From the NCBI GenBank assembly GCA_016584305.1, contig JACEEZ010016301.1, positions 17,501-81,500 on the forward strand: a DNA stretch of 64,000 nt, read 5' to 3'. Under the pieces are notes generated by a model. It was given only the letters and a program-made list of their open reading frames with translations. It was not told the origin of the DNA and did not search any database. A program made the position numbers and the translations under genes. This document shows, piece after piece, positions 25,332 through 35,972 of this stretch. How positions within the stretch are numbered: position 1 is the stretch's first letter; every line of letters begins with the position of its first letter. This DNA comes from Chionoecetes opilio (taxonomy: Eukaryota > Arthropoda > Malacostraca > Decapoda > Majidae).

Positions 25332-26931
25332 CATAAACTCCACGAATATGAAGTTTATCCAATAACTCCACGAGAAGTTTATCCAATAACTCCACGAATA
25401 TGAAGTTTATCCAATAACTCCACGAGAAGTTTATCCAATAACTCCACGAATATGAAGTTTATCCAATAACTCCACGAGAAGTTTATCCAATAACTCCACG
25501 AATATGAAGTTTATCCAATAACTCCACGAGAAGTTTATCCAATAACTCCACGAATATGAAGTTTATCCAATAACTCTACGAGAAGTTTATCCAATAACTC
25601 CACGAATATGAAGTTTATCCAATAACTCCACGAGAAGTTTATCCAATAACTCCACGAATATGAAGTTTATCCAATAACTCCACGAATATGAAGTTTATCC
25701 AATAACTCCACGAATATGAAGTTTATCCAATAACTCCACGAATATGAAGTTTATCCAATAACTCCACGAATATGAAGTTTATCCAATAACTCCACGAATA
25801 TGAAGTTTATCCAATAACTCCACGAGAAGTTTATCCAATAACTCCACGAATATGAAGTTTATCCAATAACTCCACGAGAAGTTTATCCAATAACTCCACG
25901 AATATGAAGTTTTATCCAATAACTCCACGAGAAGTTTATCCAATAACTCCACGAATATGAAGTTTATCCAATAACTCCACGAATATGAAGTTTATCCAAT
26001 AATTCCACGAATATGAAGTTTATCCAATAACTCCACGAATATGAAGTTTATCCAATAACTCCACGAATATGAAGTTTATCCAATAACTCCACGAATATGA
26101 AGTTTATCCAATAACTCCACGAATATGAAGTTTATCCAATAACTCCACGAATATGAAGTTTATCCAATAAGTCCACGAATATGAAGTTTATCCAATAACT
26201 CCACGAATATGAAGTTTATCCAATAACTCCACGAATATGAAGTTTATCCAATAACTCCACGAGAAGTTTATCCAATAACTCCACGAATATGAAGTTTATC
26301 CAATAACTCCGAGAAGTTTATCCAATAACTCCACGAATATGAAGTTTATCCAATAACTCCACGAGAAGTTTATCCAATAACTCCACGAATATGAAGTTTA
26401 TCCAATAACTCCACGAATATGAAGTTTATCCAATAATTCCACGAATATGAAGTTTATCCAATAACTCCACGAATATGAAGTTTATCCAATAACTCCACGA
26501 ATATGAAGTTTATCCAATAACTCCACGAATATGAAGTTTATCCAATAACTCCACGAATATGAAGTTTATCCAATAACTCCACGAATATGAAGTTTATCCA
26601 ATAACTCCACGAATATGAAGTTTATCCAATAACTCCACGAATATGAAGTTTATCCAATAACTCCACGAATATGAAGTTTATCCAATAACTCCACACGAAT
26701 ATGAAGTTTATCCAATAACTCCACGAATATGAAGTTTATCCAATAACTCCACGAATATGAAGTTTATCCAATAACTCCACGAATATGAAGTTTATCCAAT
26801 AACTCCACGAATATGAAGTTTATCCAATAACTCCACGAATATGAAGTTTATCCAATAACCACGAATATGAAGTTTATCCAATAACTCCACGAATATGAAG
26901 TTTATCCAATAACTCCACGAATATGAAGTTT
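25332..26931. repeat. 28/24-bp minisatellite array, about 58 copies
   Basis: The 28-bp unit is GAATATGAAGTTTATCCAAT plus AACTCCAC; a 24-bp form lacks four bases (GAGAAGTTTATCC...). In the first part the forms alternate as a 52-bp higher-order unit (25,340-25,670 and 25,820-25,950). Later stretches are almost pure 28-bp. It lies only about 110 bp after the 16-bp array. Confidence 0.98.
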
Positions 26932-27229
26932 GTTCCCGCTGTTATTAATATGTTTAAAGTTATTCAGAAAAGCAGCACAGAACATTGTATTTCCTCGTAC
27001 GTGTTATTATGTCCTTCGTTAATTCATGGCATGCTGATTTATCACTCCTTTGCTTTTTAATGGGACATACAAAAACAGTTATGTGGTTGTACGTGACAGC
27101 TTTATTAAACAAACATAAAATAAGCTTCAAATAACTCAAGCAGTACAGAACGTCATATGTAATGCACTGTAGAGGTGATATTATGTTCTCTGTATATTAT
27201 TCACTATAGACAATGATTACTATGATAAT
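26932..27229. other. Unannotated AT-rich spacer
   Basis: No feature was recognised between the minisatellite and the dispersed repeat. Confidence 0.4.
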
Positions 27230-27410
27230 GATTAGCGTGTACCGTGTTGTAGTTTTGCATAAGTAGGTAGTACATAAAGCATATAGGTTTCATGTTTTGC
27301 ATATTCCCATGATAAGGAATCCCTCTATAAACATGGAACTTTTCACTAACCAGGTGGTGCTATTCCTCAATGGTCTGTGGTTTCCTGGACGCCAATTAAT
27401 GGTACGGGTT
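27230..27410 (+). repeat. Dispersed repeat, copy 2 (partner at 11,755-11,925)
   Basis: Direct-orientation match to 11,755-11,925 through TTTTGCATATTCCCAT, GAACTTTTCACTAACC and TTCCTCAATGG. Noncoding. Confidence 0.6.
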
Positions 27411-27877
27411 AATGGTTATCGATAAATATAATCCAGCTGAAATCAGAGAAGTCCGCGTGTCCTGTTCCCGTGATATAAAAATACTCATAACTTCTCTAAG
27501 GTCTTATAATTCATCAATTTACTGTCAAATCATTATATTACAATTTTCGAGTTGTAATTCAATATACTAAATTTTTTGCATCCAATTAAATGAAGGTAAA
27601 AGAACAACACGTGATTCCCGTGTTCATCAAGGGGTTCATTAATTATAATTATATTAGTTAGGTCTTTTGGTGGATAAATAAGCGGCTTAACCGTAGTGGT
27701 ATAATTTTCTGAGTTGTAATTTAGCAAGATATGGCTGTTCTCGTTCGTACTTTGACTGCACGAATCTAGATAGAAATGGACCCTACCCATAACTACGTCA
27801 CGGTTTGTTTACATCGGTGCATTGTGGGGATAAGGCGGGGTCGCCGCGGGTGGACCTACGAAGGGAAAACTACGGCG

Positions 27878-28060
27878 ATGGAAGAATTTCGAGTTATTTT
27901 GCGCGAAATTGATATTCCAGGTGCTATATTACTGTGCTCTGTTCTCGCTGACAACACTATAGAGAAGACCTGAGGTAATGGCTGATGTGCAGAGGCTTCT
28001 AAACCAAGAAAACAGAGTCATAACAGAGCCTCGTCAAAAGGTAAGCAACTGGTAGGTACG
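27878..28060 (+). pseudogene. Remnant of a SAP-like coding segment (transposon protein)
   Basis: ATG at 27,878 opens MEEFRVILREIDIPGAILLC. After an apparent 2-base insertion near 27,963 the frame continues LR-stop-WLMCRGF-stop-TKKTE...SLVKR. E-L-x-x-W-L-x-C-R-G-x-x-T-x-x-K-x-x-L-V-x-R is the pattern of SAP domains found near the N terminus of some animal DNA-transposon proteins (I recall YqaJ-nuclease/ISL2EU-type). Stops and the shift show it is not functional. Four related copies exist in the palindromic arms. Confidence 0.4.
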
Positions 28061-28609
28061 TAATGTGTCCCTACCACTTGCTTACTTCTTAATGAGACTC
28101 TGCTGTGGCTGTTTTCTTGGTCTAGAAGCCTTCGCACATCAACCATCACCTCAGGTCTTCTCTATGTTGTCAGCGAGCACAGAAATATAGCACCTGGAAT
28201 ATCAATTTCGCCCAAAATAACTCGAATTTTTTTCATCGTCGTAGTCTTCTCTTTGTAGGCTGTACATATTCATGGTTATGATAGTATTAAAATACCTTAT
28301 TAATTGAGTTCCTTTTGTTGTCTTTCCTCATAATAAGTAGTGCTACATCATGGTTTAAGTGTTACTTGACGAGCCAATGAATACTCTTGAGTCTATACCA
28401 ACATCACCAACCTTTGCTTTGATTTATCTTATTACTCCATCCATAAACAAATTGCATAACCACGGTGACATTACCCATCCTTGCCTCATGGTACTTGCAT
28501 GGTAATGTCGTCTACCGATATTTTGTCCCTACACAAATCGGGGAAAACTCGCCGACAGTAATGGTTAGGTTGGTATCCGGTCATTTCGCCCACACTATGG
28601 AGTCTATAG

Positions 28610-28865
28610 GAGCTAGGAGGTTAGGTTATATTTGTTTAGTGTGACGAGAACCCCCAACCCCCCGCTAGGAGGTTAGGTTAGATTTCTTTAGGTTAGGGTA
28701 GGTTAGATTTGGGTAGTTTAGGTTAGATTTGGTTAGGTTAGGTTAGGTTAGATATGGTTAGGTTAGGATAGGTTAAATTTGATTTGGTTAGGTTAGCATA
28801 TCGGTGGGTCAAGCCCCCTGCTAGGGTAGGTTAATTTTGGTTAGGTTAGGTTTATTTTGGTTAGG
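28610..28865. repeat. Interstitial TTAGG-type tract, left arm
   Basis: GGTTAGGTTAGGTTA runs separated by GATTTG and GATATG. The inverse tract is at about 30,945-31,240; further tracts are at 29,210-29,245 and 30,385-30,560. Confidence 0.85.
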
Positions 28866-28869
28866 CAAT

Positions 28870-28965
28870 TTTCGTCATTTCGCCCACAAGACATTTCGTC
28901 CACATGTAAGTCAATTCGCCCACATATAAGAGTCAATTCGCCCACACGATCCATGTCACGGAGTC
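28870..28965. repeat. TTTCGCCCACA-type short repeats
   Basis: TCATTTCGCCCACA, CATTTCGTCCACA and TCAATTCGCCCACA recur with 10-25 bp spacing here. They recur inverted at 30,765-30,950 and 31,240-31,330 as GGGCGAAATGAC. Confidence 0.85.
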
Positions 28966-30944
28966 ATGTAACTATATCTTCCTCTGGCAGAAATGAAATG
29001 AACCACTTGGGCGAAATGACGGTAAATTTCTAGTGTTTGCCCATACTCTCCCACTTCCCCCAAACAAGTTTGGGGACCTGTGGGAGTGCGGGGTTTTCGG
29101 GTGGGGAACAAATTATGCGTCGGAAACACGTAATTAAAGAGTTGTGTAAGGGGGGTAAAATTTCCTAGATCTAGGGTAATTTCCTTATATCTAGAGAAAT
29201 TGCCTAACCACAATAAACCTAACCTAACCAAAATTAACCTACCCTAGCAGGGGGCTTGACCAAGGCCGTCTCAATCTATAAAGGCCTGCGCCTGAGATTG
29301 ATGACGTCACGGACGGCGTCTGTACGAGGCCACCGAGATGACAAGTTTACCTACCTAATTATATGTTTATCAGTATAAAAGATATATTGTTATCTTCGGA
29401 AATGTTTGTTCTATAATATTATCAAATAAAAAACCCGTAAAACACATTAAAGAAATGCCATTATGAGACTCTCAAGAAATATGCATGAACTTAAACTCTT
29501 CGTCATTTAATATTTTTCTCGAAAACATTTTACATGGAGAATATCAATAGAAGCGGAATTTAATTCGCTTTCCATTGCTATATTTTGTTTTCTGATAAAT
29601 GAATTAGCAGCATGCATAAATTAGCGTTAACTAAATACATAACATCATGAAATCGGGTAATTTCGTACCTAATATATGTTTATCAGTATAAAAGATATAT
29701 TGTTATCTTCGGAAATGTTTGTTCTAAATATTATCAAATAAAAAAACCGTAAAACAGACTAAAGAAAGGCCATTATGAGACTCACAAGAAATATGTATGA
29801 ACTTTAACTCTTCGCCATTTAATATTTTGCTCAAAACATTTTACATGGAGAATATCAATAGAAGCGGAATTTAATTAGCTTTCCATTGCTATATTTCGTT
29901 TTTTGATAAATGAATTAGAACCATACATAAATTAGCGTTAACTAACAAAAAGTCATGAAATCGGGTAATTTTTCCCGTTTGATGATGTTATTTATTTAGT
30001 TAACGCTAATGTATGTATGGTTCTAATTCATTTATCAGAAAACAAAATATAACAATGGAAAGCTAATTAAATTCCGCTTCTATTGGTATTCACCATGTAA
30101 AATGTTTGCGAGTAAAATATTAAATGGCGAAGAGTTTAAGTTCATGCATATTCTTGAGAGTCTCATAATGGCATTTCTTTAGTGTGTTTTACGGTTTTTT
30201 ATTTGATAATATTATAGAACAAACATTTCCAAAGATAACAGTATATCTTATACCGCCCGTACATCCTCACATGCTGAAAGCTCGGCTCCTACTGACTCGC
30301 GGAGCAGACTCAGCTCGTGACGTCACGTCCATCCCGCGCTCCCAGACTCAGGCTTTACATAGAGAAGGCTTTGGCTTGACCCACCGATAACCTAACCTAA
30401 CCAAATCTAACCTAAGCTAACCTAACCTAACCAAATCTAACCTATTAGATTTGGTTAGGTTAGGTTAGATTAGATTTGGTTAGGTTAGGATAGGTTAGAT
30501 TTGGTTAGGTTAGGTTATCGGTGAGTCAAGCCCCCTGCTAGTGTAGGTTAATTTTGGTTAGGTTAGGTTTATTTTGGTTAGGCAATTTTCTCTAGATATA
30601 AGGAAATTACCCTAGATTAGGGAATTTTACCCCCCCTACACAACTCTTTAATTACGTGTTTCCGACGAATAATTTGTTCCCCACCCGAAAACCCCGCATT
30701 CCCAACAGGTCCCCAAACTTGTTTGGGGGAAGTGGGAGAGTATGGGCAAACACTAGAAATTTACCGTCATTTCGCCCAAGGTTACTGGTGGTTCATTCCA
30801 TTTCTGCCAGAGGAAGATATAGTTACATGACTCCGTGACATGGATCGTGTGGCGAATTGACTTTAGAGTGGGCGAATTGACTTATATGTGGGCGAATTGA
30901 CTTACATGTGGACGAAATGTCTTGTGGGCGAAATGACGAAATTG

Positions 30945-31240
30945 CCTAACCAAAATAAACCTAACCTAACCAAAATTAACCTACCCTAGCAGAGGGCTTG
31001 ACCCACCGATAACCTAACCTAACCAAATCTAACCTAAGCTAACCTAACCAAATTTAACCTATCCTAACCTAACCAAATCTAATCTAACCTAACCTAACCT
31101 AACCAAATCTAACCTAAACTACCCAAATCTAACCTACCCTAACCTAAAGAAATCTAACCTAACCTCCTAGCGGGGGGTTGGGGGTTCTCGACACACTAAA
31201 CAAATATAACCTAACCTCCTAGCTCCTATAGACTCCATAG
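30945..31240. repeat. Interstitial TTAGG-type tract, right arm
   Basis: AACCTAACCTAACCTAACC runs, the inverse of the left-arm tract, again broken by AAATCT. Confidence 0.85.
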
Positions 31241-32128
31241 TGTGGGCGAAATGACTCCATAGTGTGAGCGAAATGACCTGTGAGCGAAATGACCTGTGGG
31301 CGAAATGACTATGGTATGGCGAAATGACCGGATACCAACCTAACCATTACTGTCGGCGAGCTTTCCCGATTTGTGTAGGGACAAAAATATCGGTAGACGA
31401 CAGTACCATGCAGGTATCATGAGGCAAGGATGGGTAATGTCACCGTGGTTATGCAACTTGTTTATGGATGGAGTAATAAGATAAATCAAAGCAAAGGTTG
31501 GTGATGTTGGTATAGACTCAAGAGTATTCATTGGCTCGTCAAGTAACACTTAAACATGATGTAGCAATACTACATCAAAGACAACAAAAGGAACTCAATT
31601 AATAAGGTATTTTAATACTATCATAATCATGAATATGTACAGCCTACAAAGAGAAGATTACGACGATGAAAAAAATTTGAGTTGTTTTGGGCGAAATTGA
31701 TATTCCAGGTGCTATATTTCCGTGCTCGCTGACAACACTAGAGAAGACCTGAGGTGATGGTTGATGTGCAGAGGCTTCTAAACCAGGAAAACAGTCACAG
31801 CAGAGTCTCATTAAGAAGTAAGCAAGTGGTAGGGACACATTACGTACCTACCAGTTGCTTACCTTTTGACGAGGCTCTGTTATGACTCTGTTATCTTGGT
31901 TTAGAAGCCTCTGCACATCAGCCATTACCTCAGGTCTTCTCTATAGTGTTGTCAGCGAGAACAGAGCACAGTAATATAGCACCTGGAATATCAATTTCGC
32001 GCAAAATAACTCGAAATTCTTCCATCGCCGTAGTTTTCCCTTCGTAGGTCCACCCGCGGCGACCCCGCCTTATCCCCACAATGCACCGATGTAAACAAAC
32101 CGTGACGTAGTTATGTCTGGGGCCCATT

Positions 32129-32606
32129 GAAGCAGAGTAGTAGTAGCAGACCATCAAACAGACAGCCGATGCCTGATATTGAAATTCATCGCGGGAAAGT
32201 TTTGTTTGAACTGTGATATTTATGGGTATTAGTTACTACATAATTAACTGGGAACAAGCGCCATCTTCTACTTAACTACATGGTTCTCAAAGCAATAAGA
32301 ACATACATCACGTAGAGCTGGTGAGTATACGAGGTATATAGTAGTTATATGAGGAAGTATATATATGAGGATTAGGTCATTCTTGGAAGACAGACAGAGT
32401 TGAGGAAGTAGGCATAGCATTCGGAGGCGTCAGAATGAATGATGGCGATGAATGATAGTGATGAAATGCATGCAATTCTGTAAGTGATGATGAACACTGA
32501 AGATTTAAGTGAGACTTAATGACATTCGGGTGAAATTTCGGTAGTGGGCTTTCACCGATTTCGAGGCCGAAACTTGGTTTTCCTGAAAAGTTTTGATATG
32601 TATTGA
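32129..32606. other. Unannotated DNA
   Basis: No gene or repeat partner was recognised. The open frame at 32,377-32,619 (-) has no domain. Confidence 0.4.
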
Positions 32607-32972
32607 ATGAATCTGGCACTTATTTTTGTCGGAAATCATTTTTTTTTACAGGTGTGGGGAGATGCCCGCCCCGCCAACCTAAATTGCTCCGCTTCACACT
32701 GCCATAGTAAAAAAATCTATACATTTAAATTTTTTATTGATATCATCTGTTACTAAACTAAACCCCACCTCTAACCTAATCTGATTTAACCTAACTTAAC
32801 CGTTTCTGGCTGAAATAACGGTAGAGTTTCGGTACTATACATAATGCCATTATTATTCAATTGGGTAATGGGAAATGGGTTTCAAAATACTCAGAATGCA
32901 GAAATCAACATGATGATGTAGGTAAGAGTCTTTAGTGGACTTTTGAAAGCCCACTACCGAACTAATACCCGA
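32607..32972 (+). repeat. Dispersed repeat family with TTAGG-like core, copy 2
   Basis: Direct match over about 365 bp to 51,290-51,662. Shared blocks include TTTTTGTCGGAAATCAT, ATCTGTTACTAAAC and AATGCCATTATTATTCAATT. No coding capacity is seen. Confidence 0.85.
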
Positions 32973-33159
32973 AAGACTGGCTGATTCTGGAGGGGGAGGG
33001 GTAGCCACCGAGGCCATGGCCCTCCCATAAGAAAAAAAAAAGTATAGTTTGGCGCCCCCCTCACCCCCAAAAAATCGGAGGTTAAATTGCAAAAAGAGGT
33101 TCAAAGAATTTTTTTTAAAGAAAAAAGGTAAATTTCAAGATGATCACTGAACTTCCTTT

Positions 33160-33392
33160 GGTGGGTGTTTTGGTATTTTGAATTAATCTACTAACCGTTT
33201 CTGTTGCAAATCATTTATTTTTTTGTGATTTGCAACAAAAATGACAAACAAACAAATTGAACCTAATCGAACCTGTCCCTAACCTAATCTTTATCTAATC
33301 GAACCTATACCTAACCTTTACCTTAAAAAAAAAAAAAATTGCGACAAGAACGGTTAGCAGATTAATTCAAAACACCAAAACTCACCAGAAAA
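33160..33392. repeat. Short inverted-repeat element (arms about 50 bp)
   Basis: TTTTGAATTAATCTACTAACCG...GTTGCAA on the left mirrors GCGACAAGAACGGTTAGCAG...AATTCAAAACACC on the right. The interior has AACCTAATC repeats and an A run. Probably a small MITE. Confidence 0.7.
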
Positions 33393-34135
33393 AAATAGCT
33401 TCATCCACCAAAGTGAATTCGGTGTTCTGGAATAATACCGAAAAAAAATATTTCTGCTGTTTTTGATGTGATTAAACAGATTTTGTGATTAATTTCTGGG
33501 GTAAAGCACTTGTTTGTGAGTTCCACCCACCAAAAAAACTTGAGAGGACCTATGGGAAGCCGGGTTTTTGGGGCGGGGGAACATCAGAACGCGATATCTG
33601 CATTTGAGGTCCAAAATCAATCGAAGCACATCAAAAACAGCAGTAAAACTTTTTTCTTGGCAATCACTTATTTTTATTTTTTTACCCCCTTGACCTCACC
33701 TCTGAAAAAGTAGTGATTTCCAAGAAAAACAAACTTCAGATTGCTCCTACACATCAAAATATACTCGAAAAATATAGTTCCCGAATAAAGCTAAACTAAC
33801 CCATTCATAAAGAATGTCTTCTCTTGCATCTATAGCAAATTCTTGACCACTAAAAGCCTAAATGGCCTAAAATTTGCCTTTATTTTATATGTACGTATTT
33901 TGCAATGATTTATGATAATTCTGAACCATAGAGAATGAACAGCAATGAACGAAAATGTATAAGAGGTAGTGTGGTTGCCTACAGTACTAGGCTATGCAAG
34001 GCATCCTCTGAAGTCTAGTTTAGTCATACTTACACTGATGCCTGTGCCTTGGAGCTCCCTAAAGGGGGTGGCCATCTAAAGGGGGTGGCCAAGGCAGAAG
34101 TCTCCATTTGCCCCTGTTCATGCACCTCATTATCA
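33393..34135. other. AT-rich DNA with a small inverted repeat
   Basis: CTGCTGTTTTTGATGTG (33,455-33,471) is mirrored by CACATCAAAAACAGCAG (about 33,627-33,643). The block at 33,520-33,590 resembles 29,060-29,130 of the fold-back element. No gene is seen. Confidence 0.5.
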
Positions 34136-34437
34136 TAAGAACATAAGAAAATAAGGAAGCTACAAGAGGCCGTGAGACCTACACGAGGTAGTTCGTTACT
34201 TAACTCTACCTATATCCACCTCTCTTACCCATCCATGAATTTATCCAGACTCCTTTTAAAGACCCCAATAGACTCCGCATTGACCACCTGACGACTGATT
34301 CCATTCCAATCATTCACATTTATCACATTTTCCAATCCTCTCACTCCTACATATCTGACCTCCCTTCGTTTATCCCACCTCCTACGTATTCTCACCCCTA
34401 TCTCTTTCATATATTTCAACACTCTATCCTCTGAACA
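34136..34437 (-). pseudogene. LINE ORF2 C-terminal end and 3' UTR (fragment 4)
   Basis: The minus strand encodes NDWNGISRQVVNAESIGVFK, then the same 3' UTR and CTTATGTTCTTATG tail as 14,150-15,210. Upstream residues (EDRVLKYMKEIGVRIRRRWD...) differ from that copy, so this is a related subfamily. It is truncated at a perfect palindrome. Confidence 0.8.
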
Positions 34438-34469
34438 GTTTGTATATTCGGATATCCGAATATACAAAC
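34438..34469. repeat. Perfect 32-base palindrome at the LINE truncation point
   Basis: GTTTGTATATTCGGAT is followed at once by its exact inverse, with no spacer. Confidence 0.95.
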
Positions 34470-34951
34470 ATTATGATCAAAGCATTATGATCTCGTTTTT
34501 GGTTACTTTTTGGTGTCCAAGCATTTCAAAGGAGATTAGAAGATAGCAATAGGCAGGGAGTGTCAACACTATCCGAAAGATTGGCCAGATTAATACTAAG
34601 AAGACACTGCATTGTGTCATTCATAGACAGGAAGGCAGACACTGGTTACCCGTAAAGTGTTTTCTCCGTAAGATTATGGTTTACAGTCATGGTGAAATAA
34701 ATAAATGAATAAGTGAAAGGCAATATTGAAGGAATAGGAACACTGAAACTTTGACATTTGGACATTATAGAAATATCCAAAATTTGGTGTTCTATATGTG
34801 TTTGTTTGTTTGTTCTATATGTCTGTCAAAAGTCAATTAAAGATGTCAGCTCACCATAAGAGTTGGTCGGGTGTCAATCTGGAAAGAGATCACTGTTGAA
34901 TAAAAGTGAGTAACATAACTTTGTGGAATACCACTGTTAAACGGTATAAAG

Positions 34952-35020
34952 ATGGGGACATACGCTATGCTGCGCGTGGCCTCGGTGCTCATCTCCGTGG
35001 CATTAGCCTTTGAGCCTGTG
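34952..35020 (+). CDS. Possible first coding exon (signal peptide) of a secreted protein
   Basis: ATG at 34,952 opens MGTYAMLRVASVLISVALA, then FEPV, and GTGAGT follows at 35,021. A hydrophobic core ending in ALA fits a signal peptide with cleavage after Ala, and the phase-0 donor directly after it matches the usual layout of arthropod cuticle and peptide genes. I could not find exon 2, which may lie inside or beyond the convergent LRRC28-like gene. The frame stops at about 35,054 if unspliced. It could be fortuitous. Confidence 0.35.
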
Positions 35021-35029
35021 GTGAGTGAC

Positions 35030-35240
35030 AGCCTATTACCTGGGACACAGGGCTAGAGTGACATCTGGGTTACCACAGTTACCTTCCCCAGATTTCCCCA
35101 GGTACCCATTTATCAATCCCCCGAAAGGGATGAAGAGCTGGTTGGCGTTGGGCTGGCCGCTGACTTGCCCTGGCTCGGATTCGAACCAGGGCCCGCAGAT
35201 TCGTAGCCAGGCGCGCTAGCCACTACACCACGGAGGCAAC
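35030..35240 (-). mobile_element. tRNA-derived SINE
   Basis: The minus strand starts GCCTCCGTGGTGTAGTGG, with an A-box-like TGGTGTAGTGG and a B box GGTTCGAATCC 35-40 bases later. The 3' side does not pair with the GCCTCCG acceptor strand, so it is not a tRNA gene. A non-tRNA body (CCCTTTCGGGGGATTGATAA...) follows. Confidence 0.75.
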
Positions 35241-35301
35241 ATAGAAACGATATAGGATAAGAGCAATAACCATCTGTATAAAGGTATGCATAAGAAAATA
35301 G

Positions 35302-35307
35302 TTTATT
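35302..35307 (-). promoter_or_regulatory. Probable poly(A) signal of the LRRC28-like gene
   Basis: AATAAA on the minus strand, about 130 bases after the stop codon. Confidence 0.5.
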
Positions 35308-35434
35308 AATTTCAAGACATGCCAGATAGACAGTAGTAGTGGTCATATGTATACAACAGATCATAAGTGCATTATGATCTGTTTTAGGACTATGAACAAT
35401 ATGTGCAATATACCCTAAAGTTTCAAGGGACATA

Positions 35435-35972
35435 TTACATAACTTCAATGTAGTGTGCTTTTTTCAGCTTCTCAGATAACCAGTAAGAAAAACTATCTGT
35501 CTTACCATCTAAACTTTTAGTGAAATTGTACGCACATGCATCAGAACAGAAGTACATAAGCATTGGCATCCAGCTGACGTCAGTGTTGACCTTCGGCGAC
35601 ACGGCTATGGTCACCACAACGATGCTAGTAAAGGTGAAGATGGGACACTGGCACCTTGTATTGTTGCACCAGCTTACAGGACACTCCTTTAATATGTTGG
35701 ACAGACTTTTGGGAATCATGTCCATTATCAGATCCCCAAACTGCAAACCAGCTTCACAAACCTCAGAAGTGTGAGTGGCACACCTTTTAGCTTTCCACAG
35801 GAATGAGAGACACAATTCTTTGAGAGGCGGCATTGTTGAAGAGCCCGAGGAAAAGCTGCTCACCTTCTTTATTTGTGGTGGAAGTACAAGGGAATGGGGA
35901 TAGTTTTGTCTCCCTGATTGGCTGAGGCTGATGCATACAGTGTTGTCTTCAATCACCACTTTTGGAAAGGAC
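35435..35972 (-). CDS. LRRC28: LRRC28-like, terminal coding exon
   Basis: The acceptor AAATCTTTCAG precedes GTCCTTTCC. It encodes 178 residues plus stop, with SFPKVVIEDNTVC, SSFSSGSSTMPPLKELCLSF and the Cys-rich end. The C terminus extends about 25 residues beyond the conserved YFCSDAC motif. Confidence 0.85.

Larger units (their letters stand above)
27775..32128. mobile_element. 4.35-kb nested inverted-repeat (fold-back) element
   Basis: The ends AATGGACCCTACCCATAACT and, inverted, AATGGGCCCCAGACATAACT lead into arms that match over about 0.8 kb (27,787-28,580 against 31,335-32,118) and then again through TTAGG-like and TTTCGCCCAC tracts. Each arm is itself a palindrome (27,853-28,062 with 28,063-28,262; 31,640-31,845 with 31,846-32,055). 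The centre holds three copies of an AT-rich block of about 290 bp: two direct (29,366-29,665; 29,680-29,965) and one inverted (29,967-30,250). Arms differ at many sites, so this is not a simple assembly fold-back. It resembles fold-back or TIR DNA transposons; the superfamily is uncertain. Confidence 0.75.

Noticed and set aside
24455..26931. CRISPR-like array
   Set aside because: The repeats are contiguous, without unique spacers, and the window is eukaryotic. They are minisatellites.
34942..34950. TATA box GGTATAAAG
   Set aside because: It lies only a few bases before the candidate ATG at 34,952, too close for a TATA element of that transcript.
35160..35240. tRNA gene on the minus strand
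   Set aside because: The A and B boxes are present, but the acceptor strands do not pair and a SINE body follows. The same reasoning rejects a tRNA at 40,105-40,180.
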